A stretch of 64,000 bases of DNA. Source: Aporrectodea caliginosa. Taxonomy: Eukaryota > Annelida > Clitellata > Crassiclitellata > Lumbricidae. Under the pieces are notes generated by a model. That model had not been told where the DNA came from. It searched no databases and was given only the letters and a program-made list of their open reading frames with translations. The translations under genes were made by a program, and so were the position numbers. Shown here piece after piece: positions 10,373 through 23,049 of the stretch. Numbering within the stretch: position 1 is the first letter of the stretch; the number at the start of each line of letters is the position of its first letter. The stretch spans positions 3,954,429 through 4,018,428 of the forward strand of contig JACEVL010000045.1 of NCBI GenBank assembly GCA_020284085.1, read 5' to 3'.

Positions 10373-13240
10373 ACATGTCATCAGAACCAAGTAGTAGACG
10401 AAGCACCGAACTCTGAGGATTCCACATAATTATGTGCTCAGCTTTTGATCAATATATAATTGCCTTTAAAATATACTGACTAAGTGCACGGACAGAAATA
10501 AATAGCAAACCAGAAACCTAAACAAGAAGTAAACAGTCTGCAGTCTGTAAACAGCAGACAAGTCGAAAACAACGAGTGCTGTCTTTCTATGTTTCTATGT
10601 TATTATCGAACAGCACACATATACATAATATGCAATACACAGATTTTGCACAGTTATTTTTGCAATCGTGTTAGACGAACACTACGCTGATGGAGAGGAT
10701 CGTCACTGCACCCTCGTGGCACAACTACTTCGAAGTCCATGATGTGGAGAGTCTTGACGCCGACACCGCTTATGAAGTGGCCGCAACGACCTGCGACCAC
10801 GCCAATTAGACACGTCAAAATATCGACAGAGGCACCGGAAGTTGAAAAGAAACTGACTTAAATGAAAGAAGAATAGTGTCTTAAAAACATACTTTCAAAT
10901 ATTGAAACCTGTGTTTTAAATAAAGGGTACCAAAAGTACTAACACTTTTATCTAAAATACATATCTTAGGTGTCTTATTGTGTGAATCGGTACAAATGAA
11001 TTATATTGTGGCGGTATAGAAGTTACGGAGTATCATCCAAAAAGGCAAGATCATACTGCCAGTGCATAAAGTCATTGAAAAAACTGAAGCCGAGAGTATG
11101 CTCGATTCTAGAGAATGATCAGCTCACCCGATTCATGCAATAAAACGATAACCCACTACATTCGATATAACTCTGCCTTCGGATGCCATTCTTACTAAGA
11201 ACCGCTTTATACGGAGATCTATCGTAGGAGTTAGTTTATTGGGCGTAGTAAATAGATAGACCTATCTCCAGATTGTAGGCGACGACTCGACGCTGCTGAT
11301 TAGGCCTACAATTACGATAGCTCAGTACTTTTTGGGGTCCAAGTCGCCAATTATTGTGGTATATATCCGAATTCTCTTTTATAAAAAAGTATGGTATAAA
11401 GTGTATCCAGTTTAACTGCAAATAGGGCCTACATCTCGAATGATACACTTAAAAAATGATATTGTGGCGCTATATAAATTTACATCTCGAACAACTTGCA
11501 ATTAACAATATGGCGCTAGATAATTAAGTTAGCCAGTTTAATTTGACCGCGAACTATTTCATGGTTTTCATTCGTGAATGAGCTGCAACCCTGCGCTTAA
11601 GAAATTTCGATATTAGATATTTATGTGAATAATTATCATCCAAAGCATCAGAATAACCGAGTAGTCACCTGTTGTCGTTTTCTTCCCGTCCAACTGTCGC
11701 CGAGTCGACGAAAACCAATCGTCTTCCTTTGAATGGTCATTTTGAAACAGAGTTAGAGAATCCACTTCTTGCATAGAAGAAAGAATTAGCTTAATAAGCG
11801 AAAAAATGAAACTAAATAAAATAAAATAATTTCAAAATTAAAAGATGATGAAAAACTTAAATTTAAAATTTAAAAAATTAATGAATTATATTGTGTCGCT
11901 ATAGAAGTTATTGATTCACATCCAAAAAGGCCAATAACTTCTAGATATGTAGCTTACAGATCGCCAACTCTATCTGGATCATGAAAATCTCGATAAAAAT
12001 TCGTTAGTTCGTGATTATTTGAGACGACCTTATACCCTTCGACGAAGATTCGATCGAAATAACAGTTGGCGGAACATATTCGACTGCGTCTGTCTCCTAC
12101 GAGATCTGAGCTGCGACTGAAAATCAATACAATACGATGACGCAGGCATTACGTCATTTGTCCTTTGTCAATGTCCGAACGTTTATCATAGGCTGCAGTG
12201 TAAATTAATTTTATCTCTAAACGTCTGTAAGTCTAGAAAGTCTGTCTGTCTATTTGAAACACATAAGTACTCACACACATACAAGCAGACAGATGTAGAC
12301 AGATGTAGACATTTAGCCATTTAGGGTCAAATTGGCAAAGTTCCAGCAATTGTTCTTCACCTAATCTTTTAAATTAATTGAATTAAATTAAATGATTTTG
12401 TCTGTATTGCTATTCTAGTTAAGATTGTATACTCTTTTGTTAATGTGATTTTGATGGACCCATCTTATGTTTCTTTTTAGTTTGTTTGATTTTGAGCCAA
12501 AGTAAATATCTATTGGCTGTCTTTCTTTTCGTATCTGTATTTTTTTTACATGTTTATGTGTCCCTATTCAGCGGGATCCATGATCTCTTCTGGGCCTCCG
12601 TGTAGCCAGTACATGTCAAACCCATTGCCTTATTGTTTCAGTTTTTCGTTTTCTCTTCTGATGGTTACAGAAATAAATCACTGATTGTAATTATTAATCT
12701 GCATCTTAAATGATTTCAGACTATCTCTATACCTGCCTCATACAGTCACATCTCACATCACGAACCTACCGAGGTCAGCCACAGCCATAGATTGCTAAAA
12801 AATTAATAAAAGGATCACTAGGAGTTTTTAGAGTAAAAACTCGACTTTATCTTCTGTTTAAATCACTGAAGTATGTGATCAATTGAGACATAAATTGGCA
12901 CCAAAGTGGTGAATTTAAAACTCCTGAAGCATCAAAAACTTTTCAAGTAGGCCTAATACGTCAAATTTAGATGTGACTTGTATATTCATATCATAGGCTA
13001 TATAGCGGGCCTCGGAACGGGTCCCCAGACACGACAGCAGTCTGCAGAGATCGAAACATATCCACGAATTATCAGAAATATAACGCTCAAATCGCAAAAT
13101 TCACAAACTCAAATTCACAAAGCGCAGACAAGAGCATGAATGATGATTTGGAACGTTAAGACAATGCATGGGCGGCGATTGTTTGATGACGTCATCCATT
13201 ATGAGACGTCATCAAATTTGCGCTGAGCGCTGATCATTAG
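10373..13240. other. Intergenic; only a short dispersed repeat seen
   Basis: No gene recognised. A ~50-bp word beginning TGAATTATATTGTG and ending in ATCCAAAAAGGC occurs at 10997-11048 and again at 11882-11933. A shorter related piece (GATATTGTGGCGCTATA) lies at 11458-11487. These look like fragments of one old dispersed repeat. Confidence 0.45.
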
Positions 13241-13248
13241 GCTACATG

Positions 13249-13686
13249 TAGGCCTCATTTTCATACAGGGCCGCATTTTCGCCGATCCAGGGTGAGTACA
13301 GCAAAAATTATCCGAATAATCAGGGTAATTTATCGTTTTTGCGGTCTAAATTATTTTATATCGGATAATTTTAAATAGAATAGAAGTTGGATTGATGACA
13401 ATAATTATAACTCTTGCTTCAGTAGAAGTTAGATTGATCAAAATAATTCTTGCTTAAGTAGAAGATGGATTGAAGAAGAAATGATTCTTGCTTAAATAGG
13501 CCTAGAAGCTGGATTGATTTAAAATATTTCTTGCGTAAGTATAGGATGGATTAATGACAGTTATCCTGGACATTGATATTGAAATGCCATGAATATAAAA
13601 TTATTTAGACAGCAAAAACGATAAATTACAATGATCAGTCCGATAATTTTTGCTGTACTAACCTTGGATCGGCGAAATGCTACATG
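13249..13686. mobile_element. Non-autonomous element with ~80-bp inverted ends and a minisatellite core
   Basis: Left arm 13274-13352 and right arm 13604-13680 are imperfect inverted copies (both contain CGCCGATCCA, CAGCAAAAATTATC and AATTTATCGTTTTTGC). Between them are about four copies of a ~50-bp unit containing AGAAGTTGGATTGATGA. The reverse complement of this unit makes up the core of the element at 47218-47711, and the inner arm (TAATTTATCG...CTAAATTATT) resembles that element's terminus. GCTACATG occurs at 13241 and 13679 and could be an 8-bp target duplication, but the left arm does not start at it cleanly. Confidence 0.6.
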
Positions 13687-14364
13687 ACCTATTCGCATTA
13701 TGTGAAAACTGAAAACTAGATGTTTGCCCGTCCTAGGACAGTTCAAAACAATTTGAAAATGTTAAGAGATGCGTCGTCACGGGATATGTTGACGTAAGAC
13801 TTTTCCCTCCCTCTGCCTCTCCCCAGTGGTTAAATTGCTCAGCCAGAGGTGCCGGGTCTCCAAGTCTTTACAAATTTAAAACTTAAGCCTAATGCTAACT
13901 GGCCAATCCATAACCGATATATTTATGTGTGTATGTTTGTTAGTAGCCTGGTTATCAATACCTATAATGGCCTTTTCGAGTGTAGAAAGACTCAGATAAA
14001 ATACAAAATGCGTGAAGCACGCGCATCATTGATTATTGCAACCACAAACATTAACTTCAAAGAATTAAACATTATTTAACATAACATTATTATAGAGGAT
14101 CATTATAGGCCTAGGCTTTGATCAACATGTCAATGCAATAACATGCAAAACACTTGGCCACAAATACCAAAAATTAATACGCAGAATACTTTCACATTGA
14201 AGAGCTCAGTAAATAAAAATTGACCAAAGCAGTCTGACTACACTTAGATCATAGATGTTGTAGCCTACATCAAGCCATTTACAATTACAAATATAAGCCC
14301 AGTGAAAAGCTGAAAATTAAGCAAGAGTTTGAATACTGTCTTTTTGTCAATGCCACAACATGCG

Positions 14365-14778
14365 AACTTAGAAACACTTCCATACTGCCCTGCGTGCTTC
14401 TGTGGCTTTGCATGTTTTCGGTGCTTTGCACTTGCCTAAATCTATTGCAGCATGACGACTCTTAGCAATCCATGACTGCACGTATACGAAAGTGGATTCC
14501 ACTCATGCAAAGGCGGCCCAACAATGGAAATGAAAAGAAGAGAGGAAATAATGTTCTACACTTATACATGACCTTAGAGGTGTGCAAATTAAGTTCATTT
14601 TGCTAAATCCACGTTCACATTCAGCAGTGCTAACAGGCAGTGCGTGAATTGCACTAATAAGTCTTTTAAATTTATTCCCTGAAGCCTCAGCTCCCTTCAC
14701 ATCTTTGAAATCTCTGTATTCCTGCCATTTTCGAAGTGAAGACAAAATTATTTGCGCAGATATAACTTTCCGGGACAT
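14365..14778 (-). pseudogene. hAT transposase C-terminal fragment (KIAA1586-like)
   Basis: The minus-strand frame from 14778 reads through LPVSTAECERGFSKMNLI, the hallmark of the hAT dimerisation domain. It then needs a frame change to continue into the WIAKSRHAA segment near the C-terminus. The catalytic part is missing and the frame is shifted, so this is a relic. The subfamily comparison with KIAA1586-like proteins is from memory. Confidence 0.7.
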
Positions 14779-15027
14779 TTTCAGAATATAGGCTTAATAT
14801 TCAGGAAATGTTACGACTAGTCCATACTAGTTTTCTGGATGTAGAACGCTTGGTTGCAACTGTTTTTCAGGGACTGGGAAGAACATTTTGGGTTGCATCG
14901 ATCAGCAGTTCACCTGGGTGGCCCGCGGGAAGTGTTTGAAAGTTCTGTGAGCCACCTCTGCTGTACAGGCCTAAAGTGGATTAAATTATACTTTATATTA
15001 TATCCAGTGGCGTAGCTAGACATAGAG

Positions 15028-15182
15028 AGGGAGAGAGAGACAGACAGACAGACAGCCAGAGACAGAGAGAGACACAGACATACAGAGAGACAGACAGAGA
15101 CAGGCATAGAGACAGAGAGACAGAGAGACAGGCAGAGAGAGAGACAGAGAGACAGGCAGAGAGAGAGACGGAGATAGAGATC
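15028..15182. repeat. (GACA/GAGA)n microsatellite
   Basis: About 155 bp of GAGA, GACA and CAGA units. The apparent serine/leucine-rich frames on the minus strand (MCMIML..., MYDNVTG...) are readings of this repeat. Confidence 0.9.
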
Positions 15183-15845
15183 GACTCCGCAACGGTTCAA
15201 CTGATTTGAACAAAGATAGGCCAGTAACATTATCATACACAAAGTCAGTGCATCGTTTCTGTGGCTCTGATTCTCAGAGGCAATAGGCCTACTATATTAT
15301 TGGCGCCATAGGTTTCTGGGCCTCTGATTCATCTAACTCATAATAAGTTCATCACAGAATTGGGTTTCGGCGATTCGGTAGACTGTCAAACTTATCTCAG
15401 TTACCACTGTTACCTTGCTAATGCCCTAATAGTAGAACACAAAACTCACCTCCTGCAGGACCTTTTGTGTGAAAAGAAATCATTCATCTTTCGTTGTGCC
15501 ACTTCTGATGGCTGATGCAAACTTTCTTTTCGACATTTTGCTACATGCGCTATAACTATTACTAATCAAAAGATTTGCTAGCTTAGTTCAGATTTCCACA
15601 CCGATTCCAGGTAAGTCTTAAGCAAACGAGTCGTTACAAACTACTGTCCACGGCATCCTTGTACACAGAGCGGGAAACACGCTAACCGCGGGAAGGGATT
15701 ATAAAACATTAATTTGAACTCGAGAGCCAGACAGAGACTGTCTGTCTCTGTCTTTTACTCTCTCGCGCGCAAATGATACTTTTTAATGTTAATATTAATG
15801 TTTCCATAGATGATAGACATATCGTCTCTCTTTCTCTCTCTCTCC

Positions 15846-15955
15846 TCTAGAGAGGAGAGGAGAGGAGAGGAGAGGAGAGGAGAGGAGAGGAGAGGAGAGG
15901 GAGAGGAGAGGAGAGGAGAGGAGAGCAGAGCAGAGCAGAGCAGAGCAGAGAGAGC

Positions 15956-15990
<35 letters not shown>

Positions 15991-16015
15991 GAGAGAGAGC
16001 GAGAAAGAGAGAGAG
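15846..16015. repeat. (GAGAG)n / (GAGCA)n / (GA)n microsatellite
   Basis: Runs of GAGAG pentamers pass into AGAGC pentamers and then GA dinucleotides. The change of unit along the array shows stepwise expansion. No gene. Confidence 0.9.
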
Positions 16016-16170
16016 CGGGTGGGCGGCTAAAGTAAACACGTAGGCCAAGTAGTTTTCTATGATGCTAGGGAATATTGATTGAATCGCACTGTGAGGTTGA
16101 CGAATAGGTTAATCTGGGGTCTCATAATTTGAGTGGCGGTTCTCACAATGCAGATGGCGGATCTCAAATC

Positions 16171-16250
16171 AGAGGTGCCGGTTCTGAATTCCTAGGTGCC
16201 GGTTCTGAATTCCTAGGTGCCGGTTCTGAATTCCTAGGTGCCGGATCTCA
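16171..16250. repeat. 21-bp tandem repeat, about 3.5 copies
   Basis: The unit AGGTGCCGGTTCTGAATTCCT is repeated three times and then a partial, diverged copy follows. Downstream (16270-16470) come CATC, CCGT and CAGG simple-repeat runs. Confidence 0.85.
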
Positions 16251-16821
16251 GACCCGGCGAGACCCGGCTTCTCTCCATCCATCCACCCGACCTATAGCCC
16301 TCCCTTCCTCTCTCCATCCGTCCGTCCGTCCGTCCGTCTGTACCTACCTCCAACCATTCGCCCATCTCCTCCCTCCATCCCTCCAACCGTCCGTCCATAT
16401 CTCCCCTACAGCCCTCCATCCCCTCTGCCTCCCAGGCAGGCAGGCAGGCAGGCAGGCACTACCAGGCAGGCAGATGTCAAACCCTATAGTGACTGTTAAG
16501 AGGACTGTTGTCTTGGAGGCAGGTAGGTAGACAGGCAGGAAGGAAATGAAGGAGGCAGGGTGGCAGAAGTGGCCCCTAGGGGATGGTTATCGTCCTGATT
16601 CGTCCAACTGCGGCGGAGCTCGCTGCCCTGCCGTCCGTCTCAGCCGTCAGTCCCTCCCTCCGTCCACCCCCTGCCGTCGTCCTTTTGTTACGGCTAGCCA
16701 AGGGGCTCGTAGAGGTATGCCGGTATGCGTCACAAGAATGTTGCCTTCGTTGCAGAGATTTATCTTCGTTTATATTATTAATAATAGGACTACGTTACAG
16801 GTGTGCAGTATGACCTGGAAA

Positions 16822-17713
16822 GGGGCCGTCCATAAATGACGTAACGAAAATTTTGGCCGTTTTTTTACCCTCCCTCTCCCCTCCTCAGAAAAAGTAACAC
16901 CCATGAAAAATGATGTCACAAAGCTCTGACACCCCCCCTAAAACCAAATTTCCATTTGATAATAAAACATGTTTCAAATCACATTTATTGTCATTGTAAT
17001 AAGTATTTAATGTGGCACTGCACTCTGATGTTGTATTAAAGGAGAAACTCAGGTATTAAAAAGGAGTCGTTGGAAAGCTGATGTTAGCATAAAATTATCC
17101 TGAATATTCATCATCTAACCGTTAGATGATGAATATTCAAGATAATTATGCTAACATCAACATTTCAACGCCTTTTAATACGTGAGTTTCTCCTTTAATA
17201 CAACCAATTACCGTACTACAGATGATCAGAATATTTTGTAGTAGAACAATTAAGCAAAATAGATAGAGTAGAATTACCACAATTACATGTTCATTCCACA
17301 GAATGAAAAGCTGTGTTAGAATCATTAGAATTAAAATGTTTAATATAAACAATTTATCAAAACAATTACAGAATTTATGCTTCTCCATTCTCCCATGGCG
17401 AAGCAAAATGCTTCTTCATCTAATAAATAGGGAGGGCATGAATATTTTAAAATCTGATGGTGACCAAATATTTAAATAATTAGAAAATTATTAATAATGG
17501 TGCCCGTATATATTAAAATAATAAAAAATAATGAAAATTTAATTCTAAAATTAGTGCTGTTATTGTTAAAATTAAATTGTTGTTAATTGTTAAATTTAAT
17601 TACATTGACCTGATGTGACGTCACATTTCTCAACCCCCACCCCATGTCACATATCGTCACAAATTTCCGACCCCCGACCCCCTACGTGCGTGACATCATT
17701 TATGGACGGCCCC
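16822..17713. mobile_element. MITE with GGGGCCGTCCATAAAT termini, carrying a nested foldback
   Basis: Same termini as 9097-9551 and a similar AT-rich core in reverse order (CCATGGCGAAGCAAAATG and TTAATTGTTAAATT words are shared). Flanked by AAA on both sides. It is longer because a 173-bp palindromic element sits inside at 17031-17203. Its right end abuts a LINE fragment. Confidence 0.8.
17031..17203. mobile_element. Foldback MITE nested in the larger MITE
   Basis: A near-perfect palindrome: TTGTATTAAAGGAGAAACTC at the left and its complement at the right, meeting near 17118 at CTAACC|GTTAG. The arms are about 85 bp with a few mismatches and small indels. Confidence 0.75.
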
Positions 17714-18133
17714 AAAGCAGCAACAGTTCATTTTTGGCATTGGCTGCCTGTGTCTCAGCGGATCTCATATCGCATTGCTGCTCTGGTTTCTCGTTGTGTT
17801 CTTGGCTGCGCTCCATCGTGTACTTGCGTGATCTTTGCCGCCCAGTGTCTGATGTTCCAGCGCGTCGGGTGCTTCGCTCTGCGACGAGGGGTGAGTTCCT
17901 TGTTCCACGGACTCGCTTGGCTATTAGGCAGCGCCGTGCTTTCTCGGTTGTTGGCCCTTCCATCTGGAATGACCTACCACTTAAGCTCTGTTTTTACTTG
18001 TAAGCCATCTGACAGGGTTCTACAAGTCCCTCAAGTCTTTTTTCTTTAGTCGTGGCTGGGCCGGGAGCGCTCCTGAGTAGTTTCTTGAAGGGGCGCTATA
18101 TAAATGCTCTGAATGAATGAATGAATGAATGAT
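17714..18133 (+). pseudogene. LINE 3' fragment (end of ORF2 plus tail)
   Basis: Frames read HWLPV-QRI-YRIAAL...[12 protein letters not shown]...[14 protein letters not shown], the conserved end of L2/CR1-type non-LTR retrotransposon ORF2, with stops and a frame change. The 3' end has GGGGCGCTATATAAATGCTC followed by (GAAT)n. The 5' end is cut by the MITE. A sister copy lies at 41751-42036. Confidence 0.75.
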
Positions 18134-18164
18134 GACATAGAATACTAAATACCAACACCAAGAT

Positions 18165-18420
18165 TCATTGTCCATATCACCAGTTGCAACACCTCCTTGT
18201 TTGTTTTAGTCGCTCTGGCTGATCTTGGCCAGTCATAGCGACATTTCAAATTCCTCAAGCCTCTCCATTTCTGCATTTCCAATAGTCCATGTCTCTGATC
18301 CACATATTGTCACGCGCCATATGAGGCTTTACAGCATTCAAGATTCAGTCTTCCTCTCAGAAGCTCTCCTCTCTTCTGAAATGCTTCCTTTCCCATTGCT
18401 GTTCTAATCTTAACTCAGTG
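18165..18420 (-). pseudogene. LINE reverse-transcriptase C-terminal fragment
   Basis: The minus strand reads GSETWT followed by MERLEEFEM, the signature just after the RT domain in many LINEs. Several stops are present. The clade is not assigned. Confidence 0.55.
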
Positions 18421-18437
18421 AGGCAACTGCTACACTA

Positions 18438-18805
18438 AGCGAACTGTGGTCAAAAGACATTGAATGTAGGTGGGACCCCAACATGAATGGCATATCTTCT
18501 GAGATGGTGGTTGCTACAACTCCTGTGCTACAATATTACAACGTAGTTAAGCCGATCGTTGTTCAAACAGAAGGTGCTGTGCCTCGAGTTGAGTGGCACA
18601 ATACTCCTATATGTGCAGATCGAAAGAGTTGCTAGCCATCCAATGTACATTTGACAGATTCCACACCAATGTATATGGAAAGCGAATTACTGTGAAAACG
18701 CATCGCAAACCATTAGAGAATCGTCTGTAGACAATAGACATCCTGGAGTACTAAACGTTTGCAGACGATACACCAGCGGCAAAATCTTATTCAAAGGCAT
18801 ATGAC
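18438..18805 (+). pseudogene. Ty3/Gypsy RT-RNase H fragment
   Basis: The frame reads ELWSKDIECRWDP, then TPVLQYYNVVKPIVVQ and, after a frame change, FDRFHTNVYGKRITV with KPLEN. This is the order of the Gypsy RT thumb and RNase H domains. Stops and frameshifts are frequent, so it is a relic unrelated to the recent LTR element at the left. Confidence 0.7.
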
Positions 18806-21800
18806 CCTTAAAAAAGCCAGAGACATTCCAGACGTCCCTCGACTGCACATTGATCGCCATGAGGTCCAAAGCCACTTTGGACCTTCGAGTTCAAAGAGTT
18901 CATGAAGACTGTGAAGGTTTTGATGTCGACAGCCACCAGGGTTCACAGTCAAGGGGTTCTGCTTTCCACACCTGCGGCAGCTGCAACACAGCCTTTGATC
19001 ACGGCCCGTCCCACCTGCTGCTCCTCAGAAACCCCGTTCAAGTGCACCGCAGACAAAGACATCCCACGCTGCGACCCTAGCAACCGGCGTCATGAATAGG
19101 GAATTGGAAAACGCTGGTACAGAGACTGAGCAAAGGCTGGACAATGATAGAGCAATTACGTAGACCAAAATGCTGGTCATGGACAAGATTAGATTAGATC
19201 AAAATGCTGAACAAGAATTATTAATCAATTTTGCACGTATATTAATTAGCTGAACTTTAAAAATGGTGGCGTGTAACGCTACTGGCTTAGACACTGATAG
19301 TGACAATTGTATCCTAAACACGCCCACTTGACAGACAGATCAATGGACAGCTAGGCACATGACTCATCACTTCCTCCTGGACTGCAGCTAAAAGCTAGAC
19401 TGTCAGATCATATATATATGAGATCGATAATGTTACAATATGGCTTGAAAGCCAAAGGTTATCACAGGTCAACAAGTTGAAAACCAGAGATTCATCAATT
19501 GTCAGAGGGACATGAATATTTGATTTCTGTATTAACCTAAAACCCTGTTTGAAATGCAATAACTGACATTTGCAAATGACGCAGTATGCAGTATTTTGGA
19601 TACAACTTATTTCAAGTCAAAACCCATAACACATAATAACAATGACAATTTATATGGCATTGCAACACAGCCTGTATCCTATGACCAATGTCCGCAACAG
19701 CCTGTTTTATAATAATAATAATATAATGTTTTGCAGTCAACAGGTGCTAAAATTCTAAAGAAGACTTCCACATACATGGTGTACATGATGGCATTGCATC
19801 ATGAAGACAGTGACAAGACAAGACTACAGAAGACTTACACAAAAAATGTCTCAAGATTGAAAGGAAACACAAAACTTATAGATTATTGTATAATCTTTTG
19901 ACATAACAAGATCACACAAAAAAAGTCTATTAACAAAAGTTTTACAGTTAAAAAACAGAGAACGATCATAATTGACATAATGAAGCAAGAAACCCGAATC
20001 ACGCCAACTTGATCCAATAAATTCGTAGAAATCGGACCCAAATGATTATGGTCTGTGAATGATTAGTTCCACAACATTTGAGCAGAACTGGTCCCTTGCT
20101 TACATTGCTCAATCAGTTAGAACTCCATCGTCAGAACTCGTTCAGCCCACGTACCAGATATTGAAAGCTGATTCTGCTTAGTTACAGCACTTATTCGAGC
20201 CTACCCTATCTCCAAAGAGATCTCCTGAATAATTATGAAAGTATGTAGGTAGATGACAACATCTAATAGAATCTAACTTCTGAGCAGGTCAACTGCTCAA
20301 CTAAATCAGTTGTGCTAGCTTATGTTAAGGCGCATCTGTTTTGAAACCTAAGACGTCCATGTTCACAGTGATTTTTGACAGGTCCTCAAAAGGCACTATA
20401 ATCTGGATCCATACATAAATACATACACACATAAAAACATGCATACACACATTCCTTGGAAACAGACTCTGTGCTGTTCATGAAATCACCAACATCATCA
20501 CCATAGCAACAAGACGTCCAAAGAGACAGCACACACAAAAACAATCTATTGCCACAGGTATCTGCTGTAAGCCTTTAAGCGGATGTTTCTGATACACTCA
20601 TTCAAGTATTTATATAGCACCTCTTCAACACAGCATACTGTCATGTATGACGGGGCACATCAGTAGTAATTTATGACGTCCCATACAAATCTAACACCAT
20701 TTACAACATAGGCGCTCAACAACACACAAAACACATTGTGTACACAACCAGGAAGAGAATCACGTATAAAGCACCCGACATACTTAAAGATGACTATACT
20801 TAAAAGCATTGTCTGTTGAAGCAGATGCTATATCCTGGCATCTGCTTGTCTGGAGTCAAAGCGCAATCCAAAGCATTGTCACCAGCCTTCAGACACATTT
20901 GTCATCAAATGACCATAGAATGTTTGGCCAGAATGACTGTGCTTCAATACAACACAGTTGATATCTACAAGTGTTTTGGCTACATTAGAGTCAGACAATT
21001 TGCAAGAGTGTAGTTCACTTTGGCATGGATTCAGTCCAAAAACATTCAAAGCATAACATGCATAAATTTTGAATTGGCTGAATTGCAGTTAGGAAGATGG
21101 ATGGGGTCATCACAACAAAACGTTTCAATGCACAAACAACCACAAATGGAATGAAACTGAATATGGGTTCCAACATTCAATCAAAGAATCTCTGATCGTG
21201 GTCTTCTGTAATCAAGTCATCTCTGATGAGTTTTCCTGATGAGGTGCTAAATAAATGAGCACTCGTAATTACAATTTACCAAATCATACATGTACACTTT
21301 AGGTGCTCTACATAAATAAGTCTGCTTCAGAAACTCAATCAGATATCCGGTTCAACTGCAAAGAATGATTCAGTTTCTAAGAGTGATAGTGATTTCTCTT
21401 TGCTCAAGCTTTTGAAACTAGGATTTTTCAGTACAGGTCCCATTTCTTTCTGCCAGCCAGCCAACAGATGTCTACGGGTAAAACTCTTGTAGTCTACAAA
21501 AATCTTGAAAGTAAAACTCATACCATAATGCACAAGCATTCATTTCATGCTTGCTACAAAGTTTGGTAATGTTTATACAGAAGTGATGCTGATTTCTACA
21601 AAAAAATCAAACATTCATGGAAACAATCCTTCTCATTGGTGTTGACTGTTGAATAGAAGAACAAATTTAGCCATGACAACTTCTCTCTGAATATTCAAAA
21701 GTGATGACCAAAATAGGGAATAACTGGAAATCGTCTCAGATATTCGCCTCGGCCAATATATCCCATTTTCGACACTATTAGCCTCAGCAAATACTATACA

Positions 21801-22878
21801 CACATAAAATTATAGTTGCAAATAAAACTTTTCATAATTCTCCGTTTGTTAAACTTTGTCTCACTTATAATTTGCCAGTATATCACAATTTAAAAGTCCA
21901 CAATGGAATGTCATTTCATTGATTATTTATATCTAAAATGAGAAATGTATTAGTTAGTTATTACAAGTAAACATTTAACATTTTTTTACTACATGAAAAA
22001 GTGAAGCTTTGCATATGGAAGAAATGGTACTTGGTTCGTACCCGGATCCGGAAAATAGTACACCTACGGTAAATACTCGGATTCGGTACTCAGTGGAAAA
22101 TGTCTACCTGGTAATTCCCTAGATCAAAACTGTGTTTGCAGTAACTCTCAAAAGACATCAAGTAAACAATCTTTAGAAAGATACTAGCACTTGGGAACTG
22201 CTAAGCGTTAACAAACACCAGATTAGCAAAGCAAATGCATAGACTCGGTGAGAGTAAAATTCGAGCAGAAACTCAACGGTTGCAGAGGAGGTAGTGAGAC
22301 CTCAACGAAACAACATATGAATCGTATTCTATGGGATATCTTGACCTGATAAAGACTACTAAATAACTGGCATTATATGACCATATTTAAATCTCGTCAT
22401 CAGATGGCATAAGTAGCATAACTAATGAAATTATGACTGCCATTAGGAAATTGATGTAGCAGGAAATAACAGAAACGAAAACTGCATATAAACAGCAGTC
22501 TATCAGGTTTATGGTAATGCTTTAACAACGAGAAGTATCATTTTCACAGTAGCATTTAGTACCTCCTCATCTGTAAATGGTTAAGGCTCTTTACCACAAC
22601 TCTACAGATCCTGGAAAACAACATTCACAGCAGTAACATCTTATCACATGATAATGACCATGACGATGATGATGACCTATGATATGGTGATATATGACAA
22701 CAGTTAGGAACACAAATATGACAATACGGAGCAGTTGCACATAATGACTTCATGCACATATGAAGCAGAAAAGACAGTTTTAAACAAAATAAAATGCATC
22801 CAAAATCTACAATTGGTGGATGTAAAAACCAAGGCCACAATCAGGAAATGTTTAAATGTCGCGAGTTTTTAAAATTGG
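18806..22878 (-). other. 3' flank of the SLC41 gene; no other gene recognised
   Basis: This contains the 3' UTR of the minus-strand transporter gene just below 22879. I could not fix its end, as no clear poly(A) signal stands out. A LINE/SINE-type 3' tail on the minus strand lies at 20597-20630. Otherwise nothing recognisable. Confidence 0.4.
20597..20630 (-). repeat. SINE/LINE 3' tail fragment
   Basis: On the minus strand: TTGAAGAGGTGCTATATAAA then TACTTGAATGA. This matches the ends of the LINEs at 18085-18120 and 36730-36760 and of the SINE at 29780-29805. A similar minus-strand piece is at 35444-35470. Confidence 0.6.
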
Positions 22879-23049
22879 TCACGTGGATTGTGGCAGAAAG
22901 CTGTAGATGAGAAACGTCAGTGCGAGGAGTATGGTCCCAAGAAGATCACCAATGGCCGTTAAGTATGGGATTGAAAAGTTGTCTGGGTCATTTCCACGCC
23001 TCCACAGAAAATGCACCAACCAATTGGCAACATAGAGCAGAATAGCCAC
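22879..23049 (-). CDS. SLC41A: SLC41 coding exon 10 (last)
   Basis: 56 codons and a TGA stop: [16 protein letters not shown], then [15 protein letters not shown] and the last membrane segment. Acceptor GTATTTTGTAG. Confidence 0.93.
   Translation of the reverse strand: MAILLYVANWLVHFLWRRGNDPDNFSIPYLTAIGDLLGTILLALTFLIYSFLPQST

Noticed and set aside
13241..13686. GCTACATG as a firm 8-bp target duplication
   Set aside because: The left inverted arm starts about 27 bases inside the supposed duplication, so it is only possible, not supported.
15755..16048. Serine/leucine- or arginine/glutamate-rich frames
   Set aside because: Pure consequence of GAGAG/GA repeats.
17714..18420. Same order (plus LINE end followed by minus LINE fragment) as at 41751-42480, suggesting a segmental duplication
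   Set aside because: The minus-strand LINE parts in the two places do not align with each other and the flanks differ, so it is coincidence.
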